Shown piece by piece: positions 9,115 to 21,143 of a stretch of 64,000 nt of DNA. Numbering within the stretch: the first letter of the stretch is position 1; each line of letters opens with the position of its first letter. The notes beneath the pieces were generated by a model that had not been told where the DNA came from, searched no databases, and saw only the letters and a list, made by a program, of their open reading frames with translations. The translations under genes and the position numbers were made by a program. The DNA comes from Capsicum annuum (lineage: Eukaryota > Streptophyta > Magnoliopsida > Solanales > Solanaceae). The stretch spans positions 1 through 64,000 of the forward strand of contig NW_025856071.1 of assembly GCF_002878395.1 (NCBI RefSeq). Direction: 5' to 3'.

Positions 9115-10439
9115 CATTCCTAGTAGATCTCGAACACAAGAAAACACTTTTATCCTATCTAGGGGAATGTTGAAGGGGTGCATCCTACCTCAGGGAATCA
9201 TCTCCGACCTCACGGTCCTATCTATTATAGTTCTAGAGTCCCACCGATTGCTACAAGTCCTCCTAAAGGTATGGTGACTAATGTTAAATTCCATCAGCCT
9301 ATCTATTTTATTGTTCAGATGGTTGCTATGTAGGCTGAGCGGGGTGCGACTGGTACTTTATTTGCTGAGGCCACAAGGGTTGCAAATTTATGAAGATATG
9401 TTCTCTCATTTTTTTTGAGTAAAGGTGGAGGAGGACCCAGAAGGCTTCTTGGATTGAGTGGAAAAGATATTTTTAAGCATGCAAACTACTAATGTGGAAG
9501 GGGTAAACTTTGTAGCTTATCAACTCAAAGAGGTTGTATATTAGTGATATAAATAGTGGGATAGGGATAGGGGTGATGTGGAAGGATTAATCTTGTAGGA
9601 TACTTTTGCTAAGGCCTTCTTGGATCATTTCTTTCCTCAAGAGTTGACAGAAGTAAAGATGGAGGAGTTTGTGAATCTCAAGAAGTAGAGGGTGTTTGTT
9701 AAGGAATATGCCTTGAAGTTTCACAAATTATTAAGGTATGCTCCAGATTTAGTTGTTGGCATATACGTAAGAATGAGAAAGTTTTCCTCTAGGTTGAATT
9801 AGGATTTGATTTTAGAGAGCAAGACTACCCTGTTGATTAAAAATATGGAAATCTCTAGGTTTATTGTTTATATGCAGCAATTGGAGGATAAAAAGAGAAA
9901 GTAGATGGAGTTTAGGGATAGACAGGGTAAGAAGAGCAATTTTTTGAATAGGGAGGTGCTCAATCTATGGGTGGTCTGGATGGTGGCAAATGGCAAAAAA
10001 AAGGTGGGGGATTTTTGGTTCCTACTCTTCTACCAGGGTGCCTTACTAAGCAGGCGACAGTCGTTATCAAAGTGGTGGAATATTTGGGCACAGGGTGCCT
10101 ATTCTCTGGAAACTAGACGTCAGTTAATTTCTTCATACCCTCCTTGTCGCTTTTGTGGTCATCCTTATCAGGGTTATTTTGATGAAGAAAGGGACAAATT
10201 CTTCAAGTATGACCAGATAAGCCATCAGATCAGGGATTGTCAAGTTAATAAGTTTTCTATGAGGGCGAATAAGATTCATGTGGCTTCATCTTCTGCTAGT
10301 ACACCTAGTGGTATTGCATCTATTTCTTTTACTTCTCCTAGCTCTCGTATTGGCCAAAATATGTTGTATTCTTTGTCCTCTCGACATGAATCCAAGGCAT
10401 CACCTAATGTCGTTACTCATACATTACCGGTTTTCTCTC
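9115..10439 (+). pseudogene. B1 gag (capsid/nucleocapsid), broken
   Basis: The reading begins at the SRSRTQ-like start near 9120, where the expected ATG is no longer present (GTCATTCCT). Recognisable Gag blocks follow: EDPEGFLD near 9430, VAYQLKE near 9510, FLDHFFPQEL near 9630, VKEYALKFHKLLRYAPDLV near 9700 and an EISRFIVYMQQLE helix near 9850. From 9905 the frame is open through the nucleocapsid. There a first box CRFCGHPYQGYF is followed by FKYDQISHQIRDC at 10202-10240, a CCHC knuckle in which the first Cys is Phe and the second is Tyr, so zinc binding is lost. Many upstream codons are stops (TAG, TAA). The open frame runs on into protease without a stop, as expected for a fused gag-pol. 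Confidence 0.8.
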
Positions 10440-13400
10440 GTGATGTATATTATTTACTTTACCCGAGATCCATTCTCTCCTATGTGACTTATTATGTGGC
10501 TGTAACTTTTAGTTTTGATCTAAAAGTTATTTTGGACCTCTTTTTTTGTTTCTATCCTGATAAATCACTCGGTTATTGCTAAGAGAGACTATAGGAGGTA
10601 TGTGGTATATGTTGGTGGCAAGCAGACCTTGGTAGATCTATTTGAGTTAGGTATAATAGATTTTAGTATTATTCTGTGTATGGATTGGCTGTATTCTTGT
10701 TACACTTTATTGCATTATCTGACATGTAGGGTTATCTTTAGGTTCCCTGGTGAGACAATTAAAAAATAGGAGGGTGGTTCTTAAGCTCCTAAGGGGAGAT
10801 TTATTTCTTACCTTACAGTTAGAAGGTTGATCTCTAAAGGTGGTTTTTATTAGTTAGTCTGGGTTAAAGATTCTAACTTAGAAGGTCCTTCTTTCTAGTC
10901 ATTTCTAGTAGTTCATAAGTTTCTAGAGATATTTTCGTATGATCTTCCAAGAGTTCCTTCAGACAGGGAAATCGAGTTTGGTATTGATCTTGTTTTGGAC
11001 ACTCATCAAATTTCTATTCTTCCATATAGAATGACTTCGGCTGAGTTGAGGGAACTCAAGGAGTAACTTAAAGATCTTCTGAATAAGGGGTTTATTCATC
11101 CTAGTATCTCTCCTTGGGGTGCACTGGTGTTGTTTGTGTACAAGAAAGATGATTTCCTTCTGATGTGCAATGACTATAGGGAGTTGAATAATGTGATGGT
11201 GGAGAATAAGTATCCTCCTCTAAGGATAGATGATTTGTTCGACCCGTTGCAAGGTGCAAAGTTCTTTTCTAAGATAGATAATTGGTTTGGGTACCATCAG
11301 TTGAAGATTAGGGTGGAGGATATACCTAAGATGGCTTTTTGTTCTCGGTATGGGCACTTTGAGTTATTGGTAATGTCATTTATGCTGACTAAGGCTCTAA
11401 CAACATTATGGATCTGATAAAGAAGGTTTTTCATCAGTATTTAGATCTCTTTATTATTGTTTTTATATATGACATTCTTGTTTATTCGGAATGTGAGGTG
11501 GATCACGCTAATCACATTCGTGTGGTGTTGCAGACCCTAAACCAACCATAGTTGTATGCCAAGTTCTTCAAGTGTGAATTTCTATTAAATTCAATAGCTT
11601 TCTTAGGTTATATTATTTCTAGTAAAGTGATCATGGTGGATCCACAAAAGGTTTCTATGGTGAAGAGATGGCCCAGACCCATAACTCTATCTGACATTCG
11701 GTGTTTCTTAGGTTTAGCTAGGTATTACAAGAGGTTTATGGAAAGCTTTATGTTGATAGAAGCTCCTTTGACTAGGTTAACTGAAAAGAAGGTCAAGTTT
11801 TTTTTGTTAGACGCTTGTGAAGGGAGTTTTAAGAAGTTGAAGGATAAGTTAACTTCGGCTCTAATTCTGACTTTGCTGGAAAGTAATGATGGGTATATGG
11901 TTTATTGTGATGGATCTTGGGTTGAGCTTGGGTGTTGTTTGATGCAACATAGGAAGGTGATTTCCTATGATTCCATTTAGTTGATAGTGTATGATAGGAA
12001 CTATCCTACTCATGATTTGGAGTTGCTAACTGTTGCATTTGATTTGTAAATATGGTGGCATTTTTTGTATGGTGTTCACATGGAAGTCTTTTTTGATCAT
12101 ACAAGTATATAGTATGTGTTCACTCAGAGACAGCTTAACCTCAAGTAGAGGAGATGGCTTGAGCTTCTCAAGGACTATGATATGAGTTTTCACTACCACC
12201 CAGATAAATCTAACATGGTTTTTGATGCTTTTAACAGGTTATCCATAGGGAGTTTGGCTTGTGTGGAGTTTGGAAATTAGAAATTGGTGAAAGATAATCC
12301 CTGTTTGTCTTATCTTGGAGTTCACCTCTTGGACTCAATGAATTATAGCGTAGTGGTGCAAGAAGTGGTTTGATCATCTTGTGGTGAAGAAATTAAGGAG
12401 AAGCAAGTGCTAGGTCCTATCTTGATGAAAATCAAGAGTGACCGTGGTAGGCAAAAAATTAATGGTGGTTGAGATCGAAGGTGATGGTACTTTATGGTAC
12501 CAAGGGAGACCTTTTGTTCCTTACTTCGATGATTTATGATAAAGGTTTAGGATGAGGTGGATGAGTCACGCTATGTTGTTCATCCTGTCACGAATAAGAT
12601 ATATCATAATATCAAGGAGATCTATTGGTGGAATTACATGAAGAGGGATATGTCTGATTTTGTGGCTAGTTCCATGGTGTGTCATGGGTTAAAGTTGACT
12701 ACATGAGGCCAGGAGAGTTAAATTAAGAAATTGATTCACCCAAATTAAGAAATTGATTCACCCGAATGGAAATAGGAAGTGATCAATATGGAATTTGTTA
12801 CCAATTTTCCTCTATCTCAAAATCAATATGATTTGGGTCATCATGGATAGGAAGACTAAGTCTGCTTATTATATCCCAGTGTAGGCTACCTTCTTGGTGG
12901 AGGATTATGTGAAGCATTATCTTTAAGAGACTATGCATTTGCATAGATTGCCTGTTTTGATTATTTTTTATCATGGCACACAGTTTACATCTCACTTTTG
13001 GTTATCTTTTGAGTGAGGGTTGGGGACTAAGGTTGGTGTGAGTATTGATTTCCACCTACAGATGGATGGGCAAGTAGAGAGAAATATTAATACATTGGAG
13101 GATATGGTTAGGGCTTGTGTAATTGATTATGGTGGCAATAGGATTAGGCATCTGTCTTTGGTGGAATTTGCTTACAATAATTTCTATCATTCTTATATTG
13201 GTATGACCTTTTTGAGGCATTGTATGGTAGTAGGTGTAGGTCTCCTATTGGTTGATTTGAGCTTTGTGAAGCTGACATGTTTGGTCCCAACTTGGTTTAC
13301 CAGGCTATGTAGAAGGTTAAGGTGATCCGGGAGAGGCTTAAGGCTGCCTAAAGTCGCCAAAAGTCCTATGTAGATGTTAGGCATAGAGACTTGGAATTTG

Positions 13401-13755
13401 AGGTTGAGGATAAGGTTTTCGTCAAGGTATCTCCCATAGAGGTGGTAGTGCAGTTTTTTAAGAACGGGAAGCTCAGTCCCTGGTATGTCTGTCCTTATAA
13501 GATTTTGTGAAGAGTTGATAATGTTCTTTATGAGTTGGAGTTACCTTCTAGATTAAGCTTGGTTCATCTTATGAAGATTTCCCAATTGATAGCTTGGATA
13601 GGTAGGTTCATCAGTTGCGGACGAAGGATGTGGCTTCGGTTAAGGTTCTTTGGCGGAACCATAAGGTGTAAGAATCTACATGGGAAGTGGAGAAGGACAT
13701 GATGTCCAAATATCCGCATTTGTTTTTTACTCCTGGGATTCGTGCAATGGTATAG
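10440..13755 (+). pseudogene. B1 pol (PR-RT-RNase H-integrase-chromodomain-like), broken
   Basis: The protease region (about 10440-10580, LSYVTYYVAVTF) has its D-P-G-S active-site box changed to Y-P-R-S. The post-protease DFSIILCMDWL follows near 10660. RT runs about 11040-11640: [15 protein letters not shown], then [25 protein letters not shown] and a catalytic box FIYD at 11462-11473, where the family has FIDD or YIDD, so one catalytic Asp is Tyr. RNase H is seen as YMVYCDGSWVELGC near 11900 and HDLELLTVAFDL near 12020. Integrase pieces run about 12560-13500, including FEALYGSRCRSPIG and a GPY/F-like SPWYVCPYKIL. A tail like a Tekay-type chromodomain follows, ending PHLFFTPGIRAMV-stop at 13755. 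Frameshifts and stops are scattered throughout. Length and domain order are those of a full pol. Confidence 0.82.
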
Positions 13756-13916
13756 GTCTTCAACACATCTTTATTTTTAGAGGTTTTTAAAAGAAAGATT
13801 TATATCTTTGCCTCTTCGTTTCCAAACTTTGTTAAATATTGGAAATATATTTGATCATGCAAATAACTCTAGCGTGAGGTTACCCTACCTAGTCCGTTAT
13901 TTAGGGACGAATATTC
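13756..13916 (+). mobile_element. B1 3' untranslated region
   Basis: This is short noncoding sequence between the pol stop and the polypurine tract. It contains TTTAGGGACGAATATTCC, the worn form of the CGAGGACGAAT box that comes before the polypurine tract in all chromoviruses of this window. Confidence 0.7.
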
Positions 13917-13930
13917 CTAGCGAGGGAGAT
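13917..13930 (+). promoter_or_regulatory. B1 polypurine tract
   Basis: The purine-rich stretch CTAGCGAGGGAGAT lies immediately before the 3' LTR and would prime plus-strand synthesis. Confidence 0.7.
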
Positions 13931-16329
13931 TAAAATAACTTGACTTCTAGATGTTAGAAAATGTACTAGAATTCTTATTTTTGGACCCAATACGACACAT
14001 AGGTACGAGCCATATGTTGGGTACGGATGGTATGGTCCAATCGTATGCTGACCAGTGTTGGTTGGTGGGATGAATTTTGGTACTGCAATGGATAAGACTT
14101 AGGGGTACAATTTGTATTGGTGGTTACAGATCATTTTGTACTTATGTTAATCTTAGACTTGGTTAGTTAGGTTCGATAAAAGTATTAGTGGCTCACCATG
14201 AGCCGTAACCCAAGGTACGAGTCATACCCAAGACTCATATGGTGGATAATGTCTAAATCTTTCTTGGGTTTAAATCTACTAGGGGTACGGATAAAGGGTA
14301 CGGATCATATGTATTGGATACGACTTGGTTGTAGGAATCATATGATGGACAGTGTATGATCAAAAAGTTATGGCTAGGATGCGAGTGGAGGGTACCACTT
14401 ATATGAGAAGAGTACCACTCGTGAGGGTAAGTCTTATCCCTATGAAGGGATTTTGGTGCAACTTAAGCGGGGGTATTCTGGACATTTCCCCACTTATCCT
14501 AATAAGACCCCATGACTTTAACCTTTTTGGGAGGTTATTTACCTTATTATTCCATTAATTAACTCTTAGAAACTCTTCTAAACACTCTATAATTCTCTCA
14601 AAAGCTTTTGGGCAAGGGAAGCTAGGGTTTCAACTTGAGGATAGATTTAGGGCTTTCTTGGTGATTTCTTTCCATCAACATCTTGGTTTAAGGCATGTTC
14701 TCTTCTCCCATTGTTAATTATATCTAAAGGCATGGTTTTGTGAATATTTTCATAACTTCATTGATTGTATGATTTTGGTTTCCAAATATGATTTGACAGT
14801 TTTGATATTAAATGGTTGGTTATGGTTTTCTATGGTTTTAATTATTAATTATATGCATTAGTGTTGGGTTTGGATAATTGGATTGCATAGTAATGGGTTA
14901 ATGGTAATTGGAATTGGTTTTCGTCTTATTATGCCCCCAATGTATTTGACAAAATGCTCATAAAGATATGTTCATTGGATTAACTATTTTTAATAGAACT
15001 CTTGCATATGTTAAAACTTGGTAAAGCAATTATGCATGGTTTAAATGGTTTTGGAAAGGTAAATGGCTAATTTTTTGTGCTTATGGGGTTCATGGAATTC
15101 CCTAAGTGGTTTAATATGGTAGATGGAAGGGCACTTCAACGTCCCCTTAAATTATATGGGGTTGCTATAGATAGTACTTGCAAGTAAGGATTGGTATGAT
15201 GATACTAATAATAATTGACTTGGTTAATAATTAGATAATGGTTTGGTTATTTGGAAATTAGTTTTAATTTTGCAACAATGGAAGGATGTGTAGCAGCGTC
15301 GTGGAAGGTAGTGGTCCTGGGGGGACCAAAACTTAAAACTCATATTTGTCGATAAGAGGTTGGTGTGGGTGACCGTGTGCATGATTTCACACAATATTTA
15401 GGGGGATGTAATAGTCATCCCAATTTTTCTTCCCAGGTCATGTGGCTTCACACACTGGGGCCCTTTCAGCTGGGGGAGCTGAACCCATAAAACCTGTGGG
15501 TGGCTTAAGATGAAAAATCTACACAACCTAGGTAAAGGTTTTAAAGGCATGCTAAACCCGGTCTCTTTTCCCAACATTTTTTTTATATATATGGTTGTAT
15601 GCATGTGGATGGTTTTACTTGGTTTTATAAATTGGATTATTTTATCCTTATCCTCAGATCATGCTAGCGTTCACCCACTAACCCATCTACTGGTGGCTGT
15701 ATAGCCACGTTATGCAGGAATTATCCGTTTTACTCCTCTTACATAGAGATTGACTCGGTGACAACACTTTGCCTGAAGTGGTTAGCTTCTATCCTTTTGG
15801 AAGGCTCAATTTCATGATATGGATATTTCTAGACATTTTAGTTTATCTCTGGATATTGGATTTGGCTAGGGTTAAGGTTATTTACCAACCATATTTTATT
15901 ACTCTTTTGGTTAAAGGCTTTGTAGTACTTGTATAGATTGTAATGGGTGGGATCGGTATTGGTGTCTGCCTTAGCATTGGAATACGTTGAACGGCTGACA
16001 TCATTGGAAAATATTGTTGGTTGTTCCATCCTATTTTATTTTAGGAATATTTATAGTTTATTTTGGATATTATTTAGTTATGGCCTAGTTTATGGCCTTT
16101 GGTATGGTTGGATTGTTGGTATGAGAGGGTTGGACTCTGTTAGGGAGGTCACGATTGTGATCTTATCTTGGAGTCTTCATGTCAGTTGTTGCACTATCTT
16201 GCTACATGCTTGAAATTCTTCCAACTTAGGGCAGGCAACTGGAGGTTTGGTTGGGTAACGGTAATGGTCTTTAGTCCCGGTCAGACTTGGGATGCGTATT
16301 TTGATGAGGGCCTTGGTCGGGTCATGTCA
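13931..16329 (+). repeat. B1 3' LTR
   Basis: The LTR is 2399 bp, begins TAAAATAACTTGA and ends GGTCATGTCA. It is uninterrupted and carries the empty MULE site near 15615-15635. Several short ORFs inside are chance. The target duplication ATACC follows at 16330-16334. Confidence 0.87.
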
Positions 16330-16334
16330 ATACC
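16330..16334 (+). repeat. B1 target site duplication, right (ATACC)
   Basis: Four of five bases match ACACC at 5164-5168. A1 sequence resumes directly after it. Confidence 0.7.
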
Positions 16335-17387
16335 AAGCATAGAAACTTTGTGAATTGATTGTTTTATTAACCATTTTCTTTCTCTATAATAATGATGATG
16401 GATCCTATGATTTATTAAGCGATTACATTCTTAAAGGAAATCATCATGACTGGGTTTTGAATCACAGATGCAGGGGAATTCTAAGAACCTGTAGCATTTA
16501 AACTTTAAATACAAGGGAAGTCTGAGTATCTATCTCATTGTGAATTTTAGGATCGTTCTCATACCTATGGAGAAGTATGAGTAGCTATATGGTTCGCCCA
16601 TATGATAGCAAAAATGTGAGACGATGGCTTCTGTTGATGCCATATTTAACAAATTGTGCATGGTGAAAATGAAAATCAAGAACCCCCCTCTGTCTAAAAA
16701 AATTTGAAAAAAATCCAAGGGCATAGACTTGAGAAGCCTTGTGACAATGCTCTTTCTTGTTTTGTGACTCCAAATTTTTGACTTGTGGAAATTGATAGAT
16801 ACTCCTTTGTTTTGTCTGTAGTGAGTGGGGTAATTTAGCCTCCTTTGCAAATGTTCATGTCATGTGTGGTGAGTTCATTTGTTCAAACCTCATGTGTACT
16901 TATACAATCTATACCTTATCCCACTAGTCTCTCAAGGCTAATATGATTGTAATTTGTTGGTGAGATGATCTTATGCCATTTTTGTGACAATAGAAGCCCA
17001 CTTTAACCTAAAAATTTTACCCGTGCATAGATGTTATCCCGAGTCACCTATTTTTGGTCTTTAAACCCTTTTTTAGCAAACACATTGCACGCCATGTACC
17101 TTCCAAATTTTATCCCTCTTTTGAATCCGACCCTCCTTGAACTTGAACATGTAACTTAATACCATGAACCTAAGTTGGGGGTGGTAGTGATTAGATAAAG
17201 GTAACCTTGGGCCACAAAGTTGGAAGTGAGTGCCTATGAGCTTAAGCATTGAGAGCAAATGGAAAATAAAAGGAAAGGATTCAACAAAGGATAGAAAAGC
17301 ATGAATTATTCATGAAAAAGAAATGCAATGAAAGTGGGTGAACTAAGGAAACCAAAAATATGGACATGCATAAAGAAAAAAAGGAAG
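16335..17387 (+). mobile_element. A1 internal noncoding region, middle piece
   Basis: This is homologous to 36129-37190 and 40696-41750, for example TTTGACTTGTGGAAATTGAT and the run around GGGGGTGGTAGTGATTAGA. The short ORFs on both strands (16530-16850, 17073-17258) are not shared as protein between copies. No gene supported. Confidence 0.8.
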
Positions 17388-17392
17388 TGGCC
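17388..17392 (+). repeat. E2 target site duplication, left (TGGCC)
   Basis: Identical to 24898-24902. Uninterrupted A copies (near 32430 and 37190) read GAAGTGGCCCATAGTC, the empty site. Confidence 0.92.
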
Positions 17393-17641
17393 TGTAATAC
17401 CCTGCAAAGTTATCTTCTAGTCTGAGCCTTAAAGCGTAACCAGTAAAGCAAAAAATCTGACTCTAAAAGTTTCAGAAGTATCTTCTCAGCTATGAAACAT
17501 CTTGAATCATGTGTAATTTCCCTAATTTCTACTTTAAGTCATGTAGTGTATTGAACAAGATTTCCATCGATACCAATTTCATCTAAATCTGACCTCGAAC
17601 AAAGAAGTTATGGCCATTTTACTGAGCGTTGTCAGAATTGT

Positions 17642-17895
17642 AGGTTTGACGGTCGATCTGACGGACCGCCAATTCCTTGGTGTACGGACCATCAAGGGGC
17701 CTGTCAGACCAAGGCAGAATGTCCCATTCCTGGACCCCGAGTGACGGACGATCTAGTGGACCATCAGATTTCTGACGGACCATCACTTCGACCGTTACTC
17801 TAAGGAAGAACATCCTAGTTTTGGCACTTGAGTGACGGAGGACTTGGTGGACCGTCAGTCCCTCTGACGGACCATCAGGTCGACCGTCATAGAAC
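17642..17895 (+). repeat. Cluster of GACGGACC / GGTCCGTC short palindromes (E2 5' LTR)
   Basis: Repeated units such as CTGACGGACCGCCA, GTGACGGACGATC, GTGGACCGTCAG and CTGACGGACCATCA occur in both orientations within about 250 bases upstream of the TATA box. The same array, more worn, is in the 3' LTR at about 23150-23460. The placement in the likely promoter suggests protein-binding sites, which is inference. Confidence 0.75.
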
Positions 17896-17959
17896 CCGAT
17901 CAAAATTTTCTAGACAAATTTTAAAGGGGCATTTTGTTATTTTCCACCTCACCCAACTC

Positions 17960-17967
17960 TATAAATA
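17960..17967 (+). promoter_or_regulatory. E2 5' LTR TATA box
   Basis: TATAAATA within ACTCTATAAATATCGAG, followed by a C/T-rich stretch (TTTTTCTCTCTTCCACCC) suited to a transcription start. Both are kept in the 3' LTR at 23533. Confidence 0.7.
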
Positions 17968-20888
17968 TCGAGCCAAGGGCCTTCAACTTTATTTTTCTCT
18001 CTTCCACCCAAAAATTAGGGTTTCCAAAATCAAAATACTCTCTTCTCCTTTCATAAAATTCAAGAGAGATCAAGAACGATCTAGAGAAATCAAGAACTCC
18101 TTTTAAGAGCCTTCAAGAAAAGAAATTCCCAGGTATGTAGATGTTGATTATTGGGTCCCTTTCATCCAAGAAGCTCAAGTACCCTTTTTTTAAACTTAAG
18201 GATTTTATGTTTTGTGATATTCCATGATTTTTATGAGTTGAAGTTGATGTTACTTGTTTTGTTGAGTTTGGATTCATGATTGTTTGCAAGATTTATGGTC
18301 TTTGACCCTAGTATGTGGAATTTATGTGATATTGTGATGAGCTCTTTGGAAGTTGGTGTCTATGTGAGGTGTTCTTGACATTAGGGTGTAGAGATGGTTG
18401 AATAAGCGGAGTATGCACCTCATAGGTTTGATAAAAGGCTGAGGTGAAGCATAGAGGGGCATTATAGTATGTTAAAAGGGAAACCCAAAGTTGTGGGCTA
18501 GTCCATGCACATCTAGTGTTTGATAAAATTCCTTAGTGAGCGGAATGAGCCATAATAATAATATGGAATCCCCGAGTAGCTGTAGAATCAGACATGTCTA
18601 ATGGTTGTCAAAAGACCATAGTGAGTAAGTTGAGACAAAATAACGATAAATCTCCCAAGTGAGTGCTCTTTGATTTATTTTAAGTTTTAATACATGCTAA
18701 GTGGTTAGCAAGAGAGTAATGACATGATAGTGTGAAGTTTTCTCGAAATCTCGTGATATCTAGATATATGTCAAAACCGATACAAGTTTGAAGTACTTTG
18801 TGCAATACTTCATTGAATGGGGTATAATTTAATAGCATGTCTTTCTTAAGATAGTTTTTGACGATGAATCGATATTGATGACCCCCTAATGTTGGGATCG
18901 TTCCTTTGGTAATCATGATGGTGAATAGAGGTTTATATTTCCTAAATGATAGATGCGATGTCGTAAGGTTTGTGAGAGGGAAAGTATTTTTTGATTCTGA
19001 AACGCTTAGAGTGACCCCTTGGTAGTTATGATAATGCGTAGAAGTTTGTGAATCCTTAGAGGCTTGAGGTGATGTTCTAATGATTGTGAAATTGAATATA
19101 TGGCATGATTTCTGAGTTTCTTGTGAATATGCCTGAATGATGGTAATGATGCATAAATTCTTGTGATGCTTGAATAAATGATTATGCTTTACTTCTATGT
19201 TATCGAGTCCTGGGGATATTTATACCTAAAAATAGAGCTGTTGTCTAAAGCCCATATCAGTTTCTCGATAATTCCAACTGACCCATGATTTTCAACACTT
19301 AGTGAACTATAGAACTCTGTATCCTCAAACAAGTGAGAAGCTTAATAAAGCTCAGTAATCTCAATTATCTCTGCAATATCTGTACCGCTAGTAATCTTAT
19401 CTCAGACCGGTACTCAGCCCAGTCCTAATGGAACTGAAGTGATTCAATTCTAATCACAAAAATGATTCAAATAATCTAATCAAGCTATGTATCATTAGTC
19501 AGATACCGTGATTCGATATTGTTTCTGTCAGATATGAAACCAAGTGATCTCATTGTATTTCAGCCAGATCATTTGAGAAACATGATCATGTAAACAGATT
19601 AAGCTTTATTGTGTTCAATCTAAGGATTTAATAAGAGTCTTTCAGTTGGGAGTAGAAACTAGCACCGAGCGAGGGAAGGGAAGGCGATTCCTATCGTCAA
19701 AGAGAGAGGTTGGAGTCATTAGTAGCAATCCCATAACTCTAGAACTGCATAGACAACGCAAGATACAAGAGTCCCCGTCAGTAGAGGTTGTCACCGTCAG
19801 AGAGGTTGACTATTATATTGCCTCAGGTCGACTTTCTATGAGGGTCATCCCATCAGAGAGGCTTGAACCAAGAAAGAGTCTTTACTCGTGGCACAGTATT
19901 GACGCCCTTCCAGCTGGGGTTATAGGTTAGACCCCACCTTTGGTAGGTCGGGGAATGTCGGTTAAGTGACTACTTCCCACAGTTGCAGTTTTAGTATCAA
20001 TCTTCAGAAGTCAAGACCGTGTAAGGAACTTAGATAGTTCCATTGGTTCATGGACCATCCCGTTAGATAAGCTTGGTCTCTTTCTCAAAATTTGTTGAGT
20101 ATTCTTGTTGTCGGATTCGGATATAATCCTATTTTATTATCATTGATAAAGTTTTCAAAGTTATCTGTTAGAAAATTTTAATCTCTAATTCTGTCGATTG
20201 AAAGTTATAAGATCAGAACTCAGTCTTTGATATAAGTATACTCAGATCCTAAGTTATCAGTAGCAGATGTGTCAGTGGTTCAGTATCTTAGTGATGGAAG
20301 TAAGTTTAGCTCGCAGTAAAACGGTATCCAATGTCGTCTCCAGAGTTGTGATGATTATGAGTATGATTTACACATTCTTATATGTGTTCTTATTTTCATG
20401 CGGGATTCTCATGATCATTTAGGTTATACATATTTTGCATACATGAGCCCTTCCATTTAGCCTTACCCCGTCAATATACTCGGTATATTTTGTGCTGACG
20501 CATTTGCACTATGTTGTCTCATTTGACACCATAGTTTTAGAGGCACAGGACCCAGAGTATCATCAGCAGATCAGTCCAAGTCAGCAGCAGCTGCAGTGAG
20601 TAATCAAAATTTTATTTACTTTTAGTTGACGGAGTTAGTTGGGGACCTGTCCTATCAACTCTACAGTTCAGTCAGATTAGAGGCTTTTCAGAGAGATGTA
20701 TTTTATAGTATTCAGTTTCATATTTTGAGTATTTATAGAAGTGTTGAACCTTATGGCCAGTTTTTGCATTTATTCTAGATATTATGCAGTGTACAGGTAT
20801 AGATATCAGTAAAGGGTTAGCTTGTGGTCCTTTAGGGTCATAAGCACCGTGTGACATCTTAAGATAGGATCTCGGGGCATTACAACCT

Positions 20889-20901
20889 TGGTATAAGAGC
20901 C
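20889..20901 (+). promoter_or_regulatory. E2 primer-binding site (variant initiator tRNA-Met)
   Basis: TGGTATAAGAGCC differs from the standard TGGTATCAGAGCC at one base. The same variant is in E3 (52302-52314) and, with one further change, in E4. Confidence 0.8.
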
Positions 20902-21020
20902 TAAGGTTCCAGAGTGTCCTAGGGAGTCTGAAAATCTATATCTAGTAGAGTCTTGTGCATGGGTGTATAGCGCACCATATTTATGTACAGGAGGCTTTAG
21001 GATGTTCTTAGGAGAAGATT

Positions 21021-21090
21021 CCCTTATTTCAGTAATCATTTCGTGTGAGTGAGCTCCCTTATTTCAGTAATCATTTCGTGTGAGTGAGCA
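21021..21090 (+). repeat. 35-bp tandem duplication in E2 leader
   Basis: The 35-base unit starting CCCTTATTTCAGTAATC is present twice back to back (21021-21055 and 21056-21090), with only the last base differing. It lies between PBS and gag. Confidence 0.85.
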
Positions 21091-21143
21091 TGAGCTCAGG
21101 TTGATTCTCACTCTAATCCACTTCTTTATTTTAAATACAGAGT

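Larger units (their letters stand above)
5169..16329 (+). mobile_element. B1: full-length Ty3/gypsy chromovirus, decayed
   Basis: The order is 5' LTR (5169-8901, split by a MULE), PBS, gag, PR, RT, RNase H, integrase, chromodomain-like tail, polypurine tract and 3' LTR (13931-16329). After removing the MULE and its extra target copy, the 5' LTR is 2389 bp against 2399 bp for the 3' LTR, which supports these boundaries. The pol order and the tail resemble the Tekay/Del chromovirus lineage. The coding region is broken throughout. The element lies inside family A element A1. Confidence 0.85.
17393..20884 (+). repeat. E2 5' LTR
   Basis: The LTR is 3492 bp from TGTAATACCCTGC to GGGGCATTACA. It matches the 3' LTR on both flanks of a segment, about 18739-20335, that is absent from the 3' copy. 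It holds an array of GACGGACC-type palindromes at 17642-17895 and a TATA box at 17960. One 94-codon ORF (19646-19930) lies in the segment missing from the 3' LTR; nothing supports it as a gene. Confidence 0.88.

Noticed and set aside
19646..19930. 94-codon ORF in the E2 5' LTR
   Set aside because: No recognisable domain, absent from the 3' LTR, and related LTRs in E3 do not keep it open.
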